This document shows positions 17,606 through 26,559 of a DNA stretch of 64,000 nucleotides, piece after piece (position 1 is the stretch's first letter; each line of letters starts with the position of its first letter). The notes beneath the pieces were generated by a model. That model did no database searches and had not been told where the DNA came from. It worked only from the letters and a program-made list of their open reading frames with translations. A program made the translations under genes and the position numbers. The stretch is from an uncultured Lachnospiraceae bacterium (lineage in GTDB: Bacteria > Bacillota > Clostridia > Lachnospirales > Lachnospiraceae). Location of the stretch: positions 62,001 through 126,000 of the forward strand of contig CAJUTQ010000094.1 of the NCBI GenBank assembly GCA_910589265.1, in the 5' to 3' direction.

Positions 17606-19528
17606 ATGTCAAAGGAAACAACCTATGATGCAGGCAGTATTACTGTTTTAGAAGGTTTGGAAGCAGTTAGAAAGCGGCCAGGAATGTATATAGGGAGCTT
17701 GTCTGTAAAAGGGCTGAACCATTTGATTTATGAAATAGTAGACAATGCAGTAGATGAACATTTGGCAGGGTTTTGTGATAAAATTTTTGTCACATTGGAG
17801 GCAGATGGTTCCGTAACCATTGAAGATAATGGAAGGGGAATCCCTGTTGGCATGCACGAAAAAGGGGTCAGCGCTGCAAGACTTGTTTTTACAACCCTAC
17901 ATGCAGGCGGAAAATTTGATGATTCTGTTTATAAAACAAGTGGAGGCCTTCATGGAGTAGGCTCTTCAGTAGTGAACGCTTTATCCTGTTATTTAGACAT
18001 GGAGATAAGAAGAGATGGAAAAATTCACCATGATCATTATGAAAAAGGTATACCTACTATAGAGTTGAAAAATGGTTTGCTTCCTGTCATTGGAAATACA
18101 AAGAAAACAGGAACAAAGATCAATTTTCTTCCTGATAATACTATTTTTGAGAAAATAACCTTTAAAGGAGAAGATGTAAAAAGCAGACTTCATGAAACGG
18201 CCTATTTAAATCCTTCCCTTACACTTTTTTTCCAAGATAAAAGGCAGGGAAAACAAGAAAAAGTGACTTTTCATGAACCCCAAGGAATTATTGGCTTTAT
18301 TAAGGAAATGAATGGGCATAAAGAGAGTGTCCATGATGTTGTTTACTTTAAAGGGGAAGCTGAACATATAACAGTAGAAGGCGCTTTCCAATATGTGAAA
18401 GAATTCCATGAAAACGTCCTTGGATTTTGCAACAATATATATAATGTAGAAGGAGGCGCCCACTTAACAGGCTTTAAAGCTGCCTTTACAAATATTATTA
18501 ATTCTTATGCAAGAGAACGAAATGTTTTAAAAGAAAAAGATTCTAATTACACAGGAGCGGATATCCGCAATGGAATGACGGCAATTATCTCTGTAAAGCA
18601 TCCTTCTCCTAGATTTGAAGGCCAGACAAAGACGAAATTAGACAATCCAGATGCTTCAAGGGCAGTAGGAAAGATCACTGGGGAGGAGCTTAAGCGATAT
18701 TTTGATCGGAATGTAGAAACCTTAAAAAATATCATTGCATGTGCAGAAAAAGCTGCAAAAATTCGTAAAGCTGAGGAAAAAGCAAAGATCAATATGCTGT
18801 CTAAGCCAAAATTTTCCTTTGATTCCAACGGAAAACTAGCTAATTGTGAAAGCAGACAACCAGAACGGTGCGAGCTTTTTATTGTGGAAGGGGATTCAGC
18901 AGGGGGATCGGCGAAAACTGCAAGAAATAGAGAGTTTCAAGCGATTCTCCCAATTCGGGGAAAAATATTAAATGTGGAAAAGGCAAGCATTGATAAAATT
19001 TTGGCTAATGGAGAAATAAAAACAATGATCAATGCGTTTGGCTGTGGTTTTTCAGAAGGTTATGGAAATGACTTTGATATTCGCAAGTTAAAATACCATA
19101 AAATTATTATTATGGCAGATGCTGATGTTGACGGAGCCCATATTTCTACCTTACTTTTAACTTTATTTTATCGGTTTATGCCTGATTTAATTTATGAAGG
19201 TCATGTGTATTTGGCAATGCCTCCTTTATATAAAGCCATGCCTTCTAAAGGGAAAGAGGAGTACTTATATGATGATAAGGCCCTTGAGCAGTACAGAAAA
19301 CGTCATAAAACATCCTTTACTCTTCAGCGCTATAAGGGACTTGGGGAAATGGATGCGGAGCAGCTTTGGGAAACAACCTTGAATCCAGAAACAAGAATTT
19401 TAAAACAAGTAGAAATTGAAGATGCCAGAATGGCCACCAATGTGACAGAGATTTTAATGGGAACCGATGTGCTCCCTAGAAAACAATTTATTTATGAGCA
19501 CGCATCGGATGCAGAGCTGGATATATAA
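17606..19528 (+). CDS. Type IIA DNA topoisomerase subunit B (GyrB/ParE)
   Basis: The 640-residue protein carries the GHKL ATPase domain (LEAVRKRPGMYIGS, DNAVDEH, GRGIPVGMH, KTSGGLHGVGSSVVNALS) and the Toprim core (VEGDSAGGSAK, ILPIRGKILNVEKA, DADVDGAHI, QRYKGLGEMDAEQLW). It has no large insert. With the next gene it forms a complete topoisomerase II, acting on DNA supercoils or catenanes. The start at 17606 has GGAAGGA upstream. The longer in-frame extension runs into the previous gene and lacks family similarity. Whether it is gyrase or topoisomerase IV is discussed at the partner gene. Confidence 0.92.
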   Translation: MSKETTYDAGSITVLEGLEAVRKRPGMYIGSLSVKGLNHLIYEIVDNAVDEHLAGFCDKIFVTLEADGSVTIEDNGRGIPVGMHEKGVSAARLVFTTLHAGGKFDDSVYKTSGGLHGVGSSVVNALSCYLDMEIRRDGKIHHDHYEKGIPTIELKNGLLPVIGNTKKTGTKINFLPDNTIFEKITFKGEDVKSRLHETAYLNPSLTLFFQDKRQGKQEKVTFHEPQGIIGFIKEMNGHKESVHDVVYFKGEAEHITVEGAFQYVKEFHENVLGFCNNIYNVEGGAHLTGFKAAFTNIINSYARERNVLKEKDSNYTGADIRNGMTAIISVKHPSPRFEGQTKTKLDNPDASRAVGKITGEELKRYFDRNVETLKNIIACAEKAAKIRKAEEKAKINMLSKPKFSFDSNGKLANCESRQPERCELFIVEGDSAGGSAKTARNREFQAILPIRGKILNVEKASIDKILANGEIKTMINAFGCGFSEGYGNDFDIRKLKYHKIIIMADADVDGAHISTLLLTLFYRFMPDLIYEGHVYLAMPPLYKAMPSKGKEEYLYDDKALEQYRKRHKTSFTLQRYKGLGEMDAEQLWETTLNPETRILKQVEIEDARMATNVTEILMGTDVLPRKQFIYEHASDAELDI

Positions 19529-19554
19529 AGACTTGGTAAGAATGGGGGATGAAC

Positions 19555-21792
19555 ATGGAAGAACAGATTATTCGGACAGAATATTCCGATGTAATGCAAA
19601 AGTCTTACATTGACTATGCTATGAGCGTCATTATTTCCAGAGCTTTGCCTGATGTTAGAGATGGACTTAAGCCTGTGCAGCGTCGTACTCTTTATGACAT
19701 GTATGAATTGGGAATCCGCTATGACAGTCCTTATCGAAAATGTGCCCGTATTGTGGGGGATACAATGGGTAAGTATCATCCTCATGGAGACTCATCTATT
19801 TACGATGCTTTAGTAGTCATGTCCCAGGACTTTAAAAAAGGGCTTCCTTTAGTGGACGGCCATGGCAATTTTGGATCCATAGAAGGAGATGGGGCAGCTG
19901 CTATGCGTTATACTGAGGCAAGGCTTCAAAGAGTGACCCAAGAAGGCTTTCTTGCTGATTTGGATAAAGATGTTGTAGACTTTATCCCCAATTTTGATGC
20001 CACAGAGAAAGAACCAGAAGTACTGCCAGTAAAGCTTCCTAATCTTTTGCTTAACGGTGCAGAAGGTATTGCCGTAGGCATGGCTACGAGTATTCCACCT
20101 CATAATTTAGGAGAAGTAGTAGAGGCAGTAAAAGCTTATATGAAAAAGGAGAGCATAACAACAGAGCAATTAATGGAATACATAAAAGGGCCAGATTTTC
20201 CTACAGGTGGCATTGTCATTAATAAAGATGAATTGCCAGAAATATATAGAAAAGGGTATGGAAAAATTAAAGTTCGGGGAAAAATAGACGTAGAGCAGGG
20301 GAAAAATGGGAAACTATGTCTTGTTATTACAGAGATTCCTTACCCTATGATTGGAGCCAATATTGGCAAATTTCTCAATGATGTGTATTCTCTTGTAGAG
20401 ACAAAAAAGACAAACGATATTATTGATATATTAAATCAATCATCGAAAGAGGGGATACGGATTGTTTTAGAACTACGAAAGGATACAGATATTGAAAATC
20501 TAAAAAATATGCTCTACAAAAAAACAAGGCTGGAAGATACCTTCGGGGTTCATATGCTGGCCGTTGTAAATGGACGTCCAGAGACAATGGGACTAAAAGA
20601 AATTATTGGCCATTTCGTAGATTTCCAGTTTGAAGTGACCACGAGAAAATATAAAAATATGTTGGAGAAGGAGCTGGAAAAAAAAGAAATTCAAGAAGGT
20701 CTCATCAAAGCTTGTGATGTTATTGATCTAATTATTGAAATATTAAGGGGATCTAAAGAACGAAAACAAGCAAAGGCCTGTCTCATGGAAGGAAAAACAG
20801 ATGGAATTGCTTTTAAGACAAAGACTTCTAAAAAACAGGCGTCTATGCTTCGATTTACGGAAAAGCAGGCTTCTGGAATTTTGGAAATGCGTTTATACCG
20901 TTTAATTGGACTAGAGGTTGAAGCGCTTATGAAAGAGCATGAAGCAACCCTTGCTCGTATTAGTGAGTATGAGGATGTACTAGATAATTATCCTTCCATG
21001 GTAAAGGTTATTCTCACCCAGCTCAATGCTTTTAAAAAAAATTATGGAAGAGATAGAAGAACTCTGGTAGAAAATGGAAAGGAGGCAGTATTCGAGGAAA
21101 AGAAAATAGAAGAAATGGACGTTTTCTTTTTAATGGATGGATTTGGCTATGGAAAAACCATTGATGCCTCTGCTTATGAAAGAAATAAAGAAGCTATTGC
21201 CTCTGAAAATAACTATGTATTTTGTTGTAAAAATACAGGGAAACTATGTATTTTTACAAATATTGGTTTTCTTCATACTGTAAAAGTAGAGGATCTTCCC
21301 TTTGGAAAATTTCGGGATAAAGGAATTCCTATTGATAATATAAGTAATTTTGACAGCACAAGAGAAACCATTTTGTTTGTGGAAAGCTTAGAAAAAATAA
21401 TAGAGAGTAAAATGATTTTTACAACAAAAAAAGGGATGGTAAAACAAGTGGATGGTAAAGAGTTTCAAGTGTCAAAGAGAACGGTAGCAGCCACAAAACT
21501 TTCTGACGAAGATGAACTACTTTCCATTGAGACAGTTTGCCATGAGGAAACCTTTTTATTAGGAACAAAATTAGGATTTTTTTCTAAATTCCTTATAGAG
21601 GAAATCCCAGAAAAGAAAAGGAGCGCTATAGGAGTAAGGGGAATAAAACTTACACAAGGGGATGAGGTAGAGCAGGCATTTATTGTAAAGTCTCAAACAA
21701 ACTTTTTTTCTTATAAGGAAAAGGAAGTGGAAATAAGTAAGTTAAAGTTGACAAAACGGGACACAAAGGGGACAAAATTAAAATTTTCCTAG
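19555..21792 (+). CDS. parC: Type IIA DNA topoisomerase subunit A, ParC-like
   Basis: The protein has about 745 residues. The breakage-reunion domain is intact, with DGLKPVQRRTLYDMY, MGKYHPHGDSSIYDAL, and the catalytic tyrosine at about Tyr119 in AAMRYTEARL. The C-terminal part has beta-pinwheel-like repeats but I find no canonical GyrA box (QRRGGKG). The closest stretch is KKRSAIGVRGIK. That and its length below the 800 or more residues of most GyrA favour topoisomerase IV or a divergent gyrase. The start ATG at 19555 has GGGGGA five bases upstream, and ATG at 19549 is possible. Confidence 0.85.
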   Translation: MEEQIIRTEYSDVMQKSYIDYAMSVIISRALPDVRDGLKPVQRRTLYDMYELGIRYDSPYRKCARIVGDTMGKYHPHGDSSIYDALVVMSQDFKKGLPLVDGHGNFGSIEGDGAAAMRYTEARLQRVTQEGFLADLDKDVVDFIPNFDATEKEPEVLPVKLPNLLLNGAEGIAVGMATSIPPHNLGEVVEAVKAYMKKESITTEQLMEYIKGPDFPTGGIVINKDELPEIYRKGYGKIKVRGKIDVEQGKNGKLCLVITEIPYPMIGANIGKFLNDVYSLVETKKTNDIIDILNQSSKEGIRIVLELRKDTDIENLKNMLYKKTRLEDTFGVHMLAVVNGRPETMGLKEIIGHFVDFQFEVTTRKYKNMLEKELEKKEIQEGLIKACDVIDLIIEILRGSKERKQAKACLMEGKTDGIAFKTKTSKKQASMLRFTEKQASGILEMRLYRLIGLEVEALMKEHEATLARISEYEDVLDNYPSMVKVILTQLNAFKKNYGRDRRTLVENGKEAVFEEKKIEEMDVFFLMDGFGYGKTIDASAYERNKEAIASENNYVFCCKNTGKLCIFTNIGFLHTVKVEDLPFGKFRDKGIPIDNISNFDSTRETILFVESLEKIIESKMIFTTKKGMVKQVDGKEFQVSKRTVAATKLSDEDELLSIETVCHEETFLLGTKLGFFSKFLIEEIPEKKRSAIGVRGIKLTQGDEVEQAFIVKSQTNFFSYKEKEVEISKLKLTKRDTKGTKLKFS

Positions 21793-21802
21793 AGGAAATC
21801 CA

Positions 21803-21831
21803 TTGACGCAGCTCGTATGACAACTTATAAT
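21803..21831 (+). promoter_or_regulatory. Promoter for rsmD-coaD
   Basis: TTGACG at 21803-21808 and TATAAT at 21826-21831 are spaced by 17 bases, 96 bases upstream of the rsmD start. The leader contains no clear terminator. Confidence 0.78.
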
Positions 21832-21926
21832 AAAAATGAGAGAAAATGGCAGTAGAAAAATATGAAAAACGTAATTGAGCCCATTCCCCTTGGAAAAAGC
21901 TCAAGGGAGAAGGGACAGGTATAAAA

Positions 21927-22475
21927 ATGAGAGTCATTGGCGGCAGTGCAAGAAGTTTAAAATTAAAAACACCTCCAGGGCTTCATACGAGACCTACGAC
22001 AGACCGTATAAAGGAGACTTTGTTTAACATGATCGCTGACAAAGTGCCTGATAGCATTTTTTGTGACATGTTTAGCGGCAGCGGAGCTATTGGCATTGAG
22101 GCCTTAAGCAGGGGAGCGAAGAGAGCTTACTTTATAGACAATCGGATGGATTGTATTCGCTGCATGGAAGAAAACTTAAGGTTTACAAAGCTTTTCAATA
22201 AGGGGGAGATTTTTAAGAAGGATGCTTTTATGTTTGTTAAAGATTGGAAGGGTAAGGAAAGCCCAACGATACTTTTTATGGATCCCCCTTATGAACAAGG
22301 CTTGGAAAGAGAAATGCTCAACCTACTTTATGAGTCCTCCTTTGTGACAGAAAATACATGCATTATTGTGGAGACTTCACTTCACAATCCTTTTTTCCAT
22401 AAAGGGTATGAGGGATTTCGTATCATAAAACAAAAAAAATATAAAACCAACCAGCATATTTTTCTTCAAAGATAA
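21927..22475 (+). CDS. rsmD: 16S rRNA (guanine(966)-N(2))-methyltransferase RsmD
   Basis: The 182-residue protein opens with MRVIGGSARSLKL and has the RsmD-specific RPTTDRIKETLFNM. The SAM-binding motif follows in DMFSGSGAIGIEALSRGA, and the catalytic motif DPPY is in LFMDPPYEQG. It methylates G966 of 16S rRNA during small-subunit assembly. It is paired with coaD ten bases downstream, an order kept in many Firmicutes, and has its own promoter at 21803-21831. Confidence 0.94.
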   Translation: MRVIGGSARSLKLKTPPGLHTRPTTDRIKETLFNMIADKVPDSIFCDMFSGSGAIGIEALSRGAKRAYFIDNRMDCIRCMEENLRFTKLFNKGEIFKKDAFMFVKDWKGKESPTILFMDPPYEQGLEREMLNLLYESSFVTENTCIIVETSLHNPFFHKGYEGFRIIKQKKYKTNQHIFLQR

Positions 22476-22484
22476 GAAAGGATC

Positions 22485-22979
22485 ATGGTTAGAAAAATGA
22501 CAAAAGCAATATATCCGGGAAGTTTTGATCCAGTAACTTTTGGACACATTGATATTATTCAACGAGCGGCCCAGATGGTAGATGAACTAACAGTGAGCAT
22601 TTTAAGCAATAAAGTAAAAAGTCCGTTGTTTTCTGTGGAAGAACGTGTTAATATGTTAAAAGAAGTGACAAAGGAAATTCCCAATGTGAAAATAGATTCC
22701 TTTAGCGGCCTTCTCATAGATTATGCCAAGTCTTTAAATGCCACTATTGTGGTAAGAGGTTTGAGGGCTATTACAGATTTTGAGTATGAGCTTCAATTTG
22801 CCCAGACAAACAGAAAACTCGCTCCTAAAATAGATACGATTTTTTTGTTTACCAGTTTGGAATATGCTTATTTAAGCTCCACAACAGTAAAGGAAGTAGC
22901 TAGTTTTGGCGGCGATATTTTAGAATTTGTCCCCCCTGCCATTGCAAAAGAGATATACAAAAAATATGGGATTTCATAG
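22485..22979 (+). CDS. coaD: Phosphopantetheine adenylyltransferase
   Basis: The 164-residue protein has the nucleotidyltransferase motif YPGSFDPVTFGHIDII near the start and the C-terminal YLSSTTVKEVASFGGD, both diagnostic for CoaD. It makes dephospho-CoA from phosphopantetheine and ATP in coenzyme A synthesis. The start may be ATG at 22485, which has AAGAAAGGA immediately upstream, or ATG at 22497, giving the more usual MTKAIYPGSF. It is cotranscribed with rsmD and followed by a coiled-coil protein gene. Confidence 0.94.
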   Translation: MVRKMTKAIYPGSFDPVTFGHIDIIQRAAQMVDELTVSILSNKVKSPLFSVEERVNMLKEVTKEIPNVKIDSFSGLLIDYAKSLNATIVVRGLRAITDFEYELQFAQTNRKLAPKIDTIFLFTSLEYAYLSSTTVKEVASFGGDILEFVPPAIAKEIYKKYGIS

Positions 22980-23032
22980 AGCTTCGATTTGACAGAGAGG
23001 GAACGGGGTTTGAATGGAGTAAGGAGAGACGT

Positions 23033-23674
23033 ATGAGCAGTAGGATTGAACAATTAATCGAAGAAATTGAGGAATACATTGAAGGGTGTAAATTTCAAAA
23101 ATTTTCTTCCACCAATATTATTGTGGACAAGGAAGAAATTGATGAACTTCTCAGAGAGCTTCGTATGAAAACTCCAGATGAAATAAAAAGATACCAAAAA
23201 ATTGTCAGCAATAAAGAAGCCATTTTAAATGATGCAAAAGAAAAGGCAGCAGCCCTTATTAATGAAGCTCAAATCCATACAAATAATTTAATTAACGAAC
23301 ATGAAATCATGCAGCAGGCTTATGCCCAGGCAAATGAAGTAGTCAAACAGGCTACCGTCCAAGCCCAGGCTATTTTAGATAATGCAACAATGGATGCCAA
23401 CAACATTCGCATGTCTGCTATGCAGTATACGGATGATATGCTGGCCAATTTGCAAAATATTATTGAGCATTCCATTGACACTGCAAGAGCGAAATATGAT
23501 GCTCTTTTAATGCAGCTTGGCAACTGTGCCGATATTGTAAATACAAACAGAGCCCAAATGTACCCACCAGAAGAAATGGATGATTTGGAAAATCATTCAG
23601 AAGGAGAATCCAATTCTTTAAATGCTGTGGACCAGTCACAAGAAGGCATTCATCTGGACATGCTGTCAAAATAA
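23033..23674 (+). CDS. Hypothetical coiled-coil protein
   Basis: The 213-residue soluble protein has an N-terminal helical region (SSRIEQLIEEIEEYIEGCKF, then KEEIDELLRELRMKTPDEIKRYQKI) and a long Ala/Gln/Asn-rich coiled coil (AYAQANEVVKQATVQAQAIL). An acidic, disordered C-terminal tail ends the protein. Similar Clostridia proteins are sometimes labelled as ATPase subunit b or H, but nothing here except the coiled coil supports that. The early helices recall DivIVA-type polar scaffolds, which is weak inference. It lies 53 bases after coaD and before a terminator. Confidence 0.75.
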   Translation: MSSRIEQLIEEIEEYIEGCKFQKFSSTNIIVDKEEIDELLRELRMKTPDEIKRYQKIVSNKEAILNDAKEKAAALINEAQIHTNNLINEHEIMQQAYAQANEVVKQATVQAQAILDNATMDANNIRMSAMQYTDDMLANLQNIIEHSIDTARAKYDALLMQLGNCADIVNTNRAQMYPPEEMDDLENHSEGESNSLNAVDQSQEGIHLDMLSK

Positions 23675-23715
23675 AAACGCTGTACATGGGAGGCTGCTTT
23701 TACATGATGTATATG

Positions 23716-23755
23716 AAAAAACCATGGCGTCAGGTTCTTTATGCCATGGTTTTTA
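23716..23755. terminator. Bidirectional terminator
   Basis: AAAAAACCATGGC at 23716-23728 pairs with GCCATGGTTTTT at 23743-23754 around a 14-base loop. A- and T-runs flank it on both strands, so it can end both the coiled-coil gene transcript and the convergent ylbJ transcript. Confidence 0.88.
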
Positions 23756-23763
23756 TTCATGAC

Positions 23764-23794
23764 AATAGAATCCTCGCAAAGCGTGGATTCTATT
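23764..23794. repeat. Strong inverted repeat beside the terminator
   Basis: AATAGAATCC (23764-23773) pairs with GGATTCTATT (23785-23794), and inside it CGC-AAA-GCG continues the stem after one T-T mismatch. No T-run follows, so it is a second hairpin downstream of ylbJ rather than a plain terminator. Confidence 0.7.
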
Positions 23795-23830
23795 ATTTGA
23801 CAGGACTTTTCAGAAGAAGAATATTTCAAA

Positions 23831-24754
23831 TTAAAACAAAAGTAAAAATGTAAAGACTCCTGTTAAGATTGCAATTACTCCTTTTGAGCAAATATATGGA
23901 AGAAAAGAAAGATTTGTCCCCCCTATCATACTTTTTGTCTGGGCCATACAGGAAAATCCTCCAAATGCATTGCCAGAAAGGATTAATAGAACCGTAAGAG
24001 GAAAATAGTCCTTATGGGTGGCCATAGCAGCTGTTCCATTTGTAATTTCCATAAGAAGAGAAAAGAGATCTTTACAAAAGGATGAAAGAGGAAAGATTGT
24101 AAACATACTGCTTATAATGGAAAATAAAATCATATATCCCCCGAGTTTTGTAATATTTAAAAATCCGTTACTCATGGAGGCTTCTACACTGTTCATGAAA
24201 AAAGGAAGTCCAGCCTGTTTGGCAGGTCCAGGTTCCCCTTCTTTAAATTCTTTTGGAAAGCATAAATATCGGCTAATAATTCCAAAAAGAAGGGGAGGTA
24301 TGTAAATACAGAGTAAAAAAGGAAATAAGCTGCCTGTTAGGGACAGAGAGTCAGAAAGCACATAGCCTATCATATATGCAGGACTTGCATGGTTACAAAA
24401 ATTCAAAAGATACTGTCCTTCTTCTTTACTGATCCGCTTTTGCCTTACCAAATCCCCACAGACTTTCGCACCCATAGGATATCCGCATACAAAGCCCATA
24501 AGGAGGGCAAAACAACCGTTTTTGCTAATACGGAATATAGGGCGTAAAATCGGAGACAAAAAGGAAGTAAGGTCTTCCATAAGATTGAGCTGAATCATGA
24601 GATTTGCTGCAATCATAAAAGGGAGAAGGGTTGGAAGCATTGTCTGAAACCAAAGCATAAGTCCTGTCCGCGAGGCAGACAAGGCTTCCTTAGGAAAACG
24701 GATTAAATAAAGGAAAAATAAAAAAACAAACAATGTTATACATTTTTTTTTCAT
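23831..24754 (-). CDS. ylbJ: Sporulation integral membrane protein YlbJ
   Basis: The 307-residue protein has about seven to eight membrane segments and nucleoside-recognition (Gate) domain landmarks: WFQTMLPTLLPFMIA, MGFVCGYPMGAKVCGDL and NFCNHASPAYMIGYVL. YlbJ is a mother-cell sporulation membrane protein required for heat-resistant spores in Bacillus. It lies near coaD there also. The transported substrate is not established. The gene converges on the coiled-coil gene with a shared terminator and diverges from the dipeptidase gene. I could not find a complete sigma-E promoter for it. Confidence 0.88.
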   Translation of the reverse strand: MKKKCITLFVFLFFLYLIRFPKEALSASRTGLMLWFQTMLPTLLPFMIAANLMIQLNLMEDLTSFLSPILRPIFRISKNGCFALLMGFVCGYPMGAKVCGDLVRQKRISKEEGQYLLNFCNHASPAYMIGYVLSDSLSLTGSLFPFLLCIYIPPLLFGIISRYLCFPKEFKEGEPGPAKQAGLPFFMNSVEASMSNGFLNITKLGGYMILFSIISSMFTIFPLSSFCKDLFSLLMEITNGTAAMATHKDYFPLTVLLILSGNAFGGFSCMAQTKSMIGGTNLSFLPYICSKGVIAILTGVFTFLLLF

Positions 24755-24858
24755 AAATACACCTGAATGTTCTGGCCAAATGAGAATTACTTGGCTATAC
24801 TATATAAAAAATATATTCCGAATGATTGGATTGTATGATCGGAATGGAGGTTAGAAAG

Positions 24859-26310
24859 ATGAAGATATTAGAAAACCTAGAACCAAAGAGTGTTTTTTCC
24901 TATTTTGAGGAAATATGTTCTATTCCCCATGGTTCAAAAAATACAGAGAAAATAGCCGATTATCTTGTGGAATTTGCAAAGGAACATCATTTGACACATC
25001 GAAGGGATGAAGCTGGAAATGTTATTATTTGGAAGAAAGCCAGCGCTGGTTATGAAGATGCCCCTGTCACGATGTTGCAAGGGCATATGGATATGGTATG
25101 TGCAAAAAATGCTTCTACAGACCATGATTTTAAATCCCAAGGACTTTCTCTTTTTGTAGAGGGAGATTTTATTCAAGCAAGGGGAACATCTCTAGGAGGA
25201 GACGATGGAATAGCCATTGCCTATGCTCTTGCTATTCTTTCTGATGATAGCTTGAAGCATCCAGCACTTGAAGTAGTGATTACAAACGATGAAGAGATTG
25301 GTATGTTAGGAGCGGCAAAGCTTGACACAGAGGATCTAAAAAGTAAATATCTTTTAAATATTGATTCTGAAGAAGAAGGTATTTTACTCTCTAGCTGTGC
25401 GGGAGGGCTTACAGCTGTCTGCTCTCTTGGGTTAAAAAGAAGAGAGCTTTATGGAGAAAAAGTAGATCTATTTGTTAAAGGTTTAACAGGAGGACATTCA
25501 GGGACAGATATTGAAAAAGGAAGAGGAAACGCCAATCATATATTTGGCCAGCTTCTTCGCCATTTAAAGAGGTCCTTTGACTTTGATCTTCTTCACTTAC
25601 AAGGAGGAAGCCAGGATAATGCTATTCCAAGAGAGGCGGAAGGTTCCGTCCTTGTAGCCAAGGACAAAGTCTGCCAATTTTTAAAAGAGGTGGAACAATT
25701 TCAGTTCATTCTTCAAGAAGAATGCCGTCCTGTGGAAACATCCCTGTCCATTTATGGAGAAGGAAAAGGCTCCTTTGCAGGAGAAGCTATGACAGAGACA
25801 ACAATGGAAAAAGTACTATTTTTATTAGAAGCCTTACCAGACGGCATTCAAAAAATGGACTTTCATACAAAAGGATTTGTGAAAACTTCTTTAAACTTAG
25901 GGGTGATGGAAACAAGTGATGAAACATTTTCCATGAAATTATCTCTAAGAAGCTCCAGCCCTTATGAGAAAAATCAGTTAAGTTATAAGTTGCGCTCCCT
26001 CATACAAATTGTAGGAGGCCAGTATAAAACACAAGGGGACTATCCATCTTGGAGTTATAACGAAAACTCTCATCTTCGAACAATCATGATCCAAATTTAT
26101 AAAGAAATGTTTGGTAAAGAACCAACGATTATGGGAATTCATGCTGGATTGGAGTGTGGAATTTTTTATAAAAAAATGCCCAAGCTAGATATTGTTTCCT
26201 TTGGGCCAGACATTTTTGACGCTCATTCTCCTAGAGAGAGAATGAGTATTGCATCTGTAAAAAGAACTTGGGATTATTTATTAAACATTTTGGAAAATAT
26301 AAAGAGCTAA
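24859..26310 (+). CDS. pepD: Aminoacyl-histidine dipeptidase (M20 family, PepD)
   Basis: The 483-residue protein is a full-length PepD. Metal-site motifs are in order: LQGHMDMVCAK, SLGGDDGIAIAYALA and TNDEEIGMLGA, with GGHSGTDIEKGRGNAN and the C-terminal MGIHAGLECGIF. It cleaves Xaa-His and other dipeptides in the cytoplasm with two zinc ions. The start at 24859 follows GGAGG at 24845-24849. The earlier in-frame ATGs lack this. A weak promoter (TGGCCA, 17 bases, TATACT at 24796-24801) may serve it. A strong terminator follows. Confidence 0.92.
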   Translation: MKILENLEPKSVFSYFEEICSIPHGSKNTEKIADYLVEFAKEHHLTHRRDEAGNVIIWKKASAGYEDAPVTMLQGHMDMVCAKNASTDHDFKSQGLSLFVEGDFIQARGTSLGGDDGIAIAYALAILSDDSLKHPALEVVITNDEEIGMLGAAKLDTEDLKSKYLLNIDSEEEGILLSSCAGGLTAVCSLGLKRRELYGEKVDLFVKGLTGGHSGTDIEKGRGNANHIFGQLLRHLKRSFDFDLLHLQGGSQDNAIPREAEGSVLVAKDKVCQFLKEVEQFQFILQEECRPVETSLSIYGEGKGSFAGEAMTETTMEKVLFLLEALPDGIQKMDFHTKGFVKTSLNLGVMETSDETFSMKLSLRSSSPYEKNQLSYKLRSLIQIVGGQYKTQGDYPSWSYNENSHLRTIMIQIYKEMFGKEPTIMGIHAGLECGIFYKKMPKLDIVSFGPDIFDAHSPRERMSIASVKRTWDYLLNILENIKS

Positions 26311-26348
26311 AGGAATCTTAACTTGTTTAAGGGGAAGAATGGCATAGT

Positions 26349-26391
26349 AAAAAAAGGATATGCATATATATGGTATGCATATCCTTTTTTT
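26349..26391 (+). terminator. Terminator after pepD
   Basis: AAAAAAAGGATATGCATA pairs perfectly with TATGCATATCCTTTTTTT around a 7-base loop, ending in a seven-T run. Confidence 0.93.
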
Positions 26392-26559
26392 CTTCTATAA
26401 GAAAAACATGGCCACAATAAAGTGTGCAAGGAAATCCCCTAAAATGGGGGTAAGGGGGTTAATGTGTGCTTACCCAACATGTCAAATAGCAAGAGAGGAA
26501 GATAAATCCTTTCCTACTTGATTTCCTAAACATATCTATCTGTGTAGAAAGGAGTTTCA
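26392..26559 (+). other. Spacer with competing GC-rich hairpins before the M23 gene
   Basis: CCCC (26436-26439) can pair with the G-run at 26446-26450, or GGGTAAG (26448-26454) can pair with CTTACCC (26469-26475). The two foldings share bases and could be alternatives. Two G5 runs lie close together. No ORF of note and no clear promoter are seen. Confidence 0.4.

Noticed and set aside
24018..24305. 95-codon plus-strand ORF inside ylbJ
   Set aside because: It is the antisense shadow of a well-supported membrane protein gene.
24830..24837. CATACAAT on the minus strand upstream of ylbJ, resembling a sigma-E -10
   Set aside because: No matching -35 element at 14-15 bases, so the match alone is not enough.
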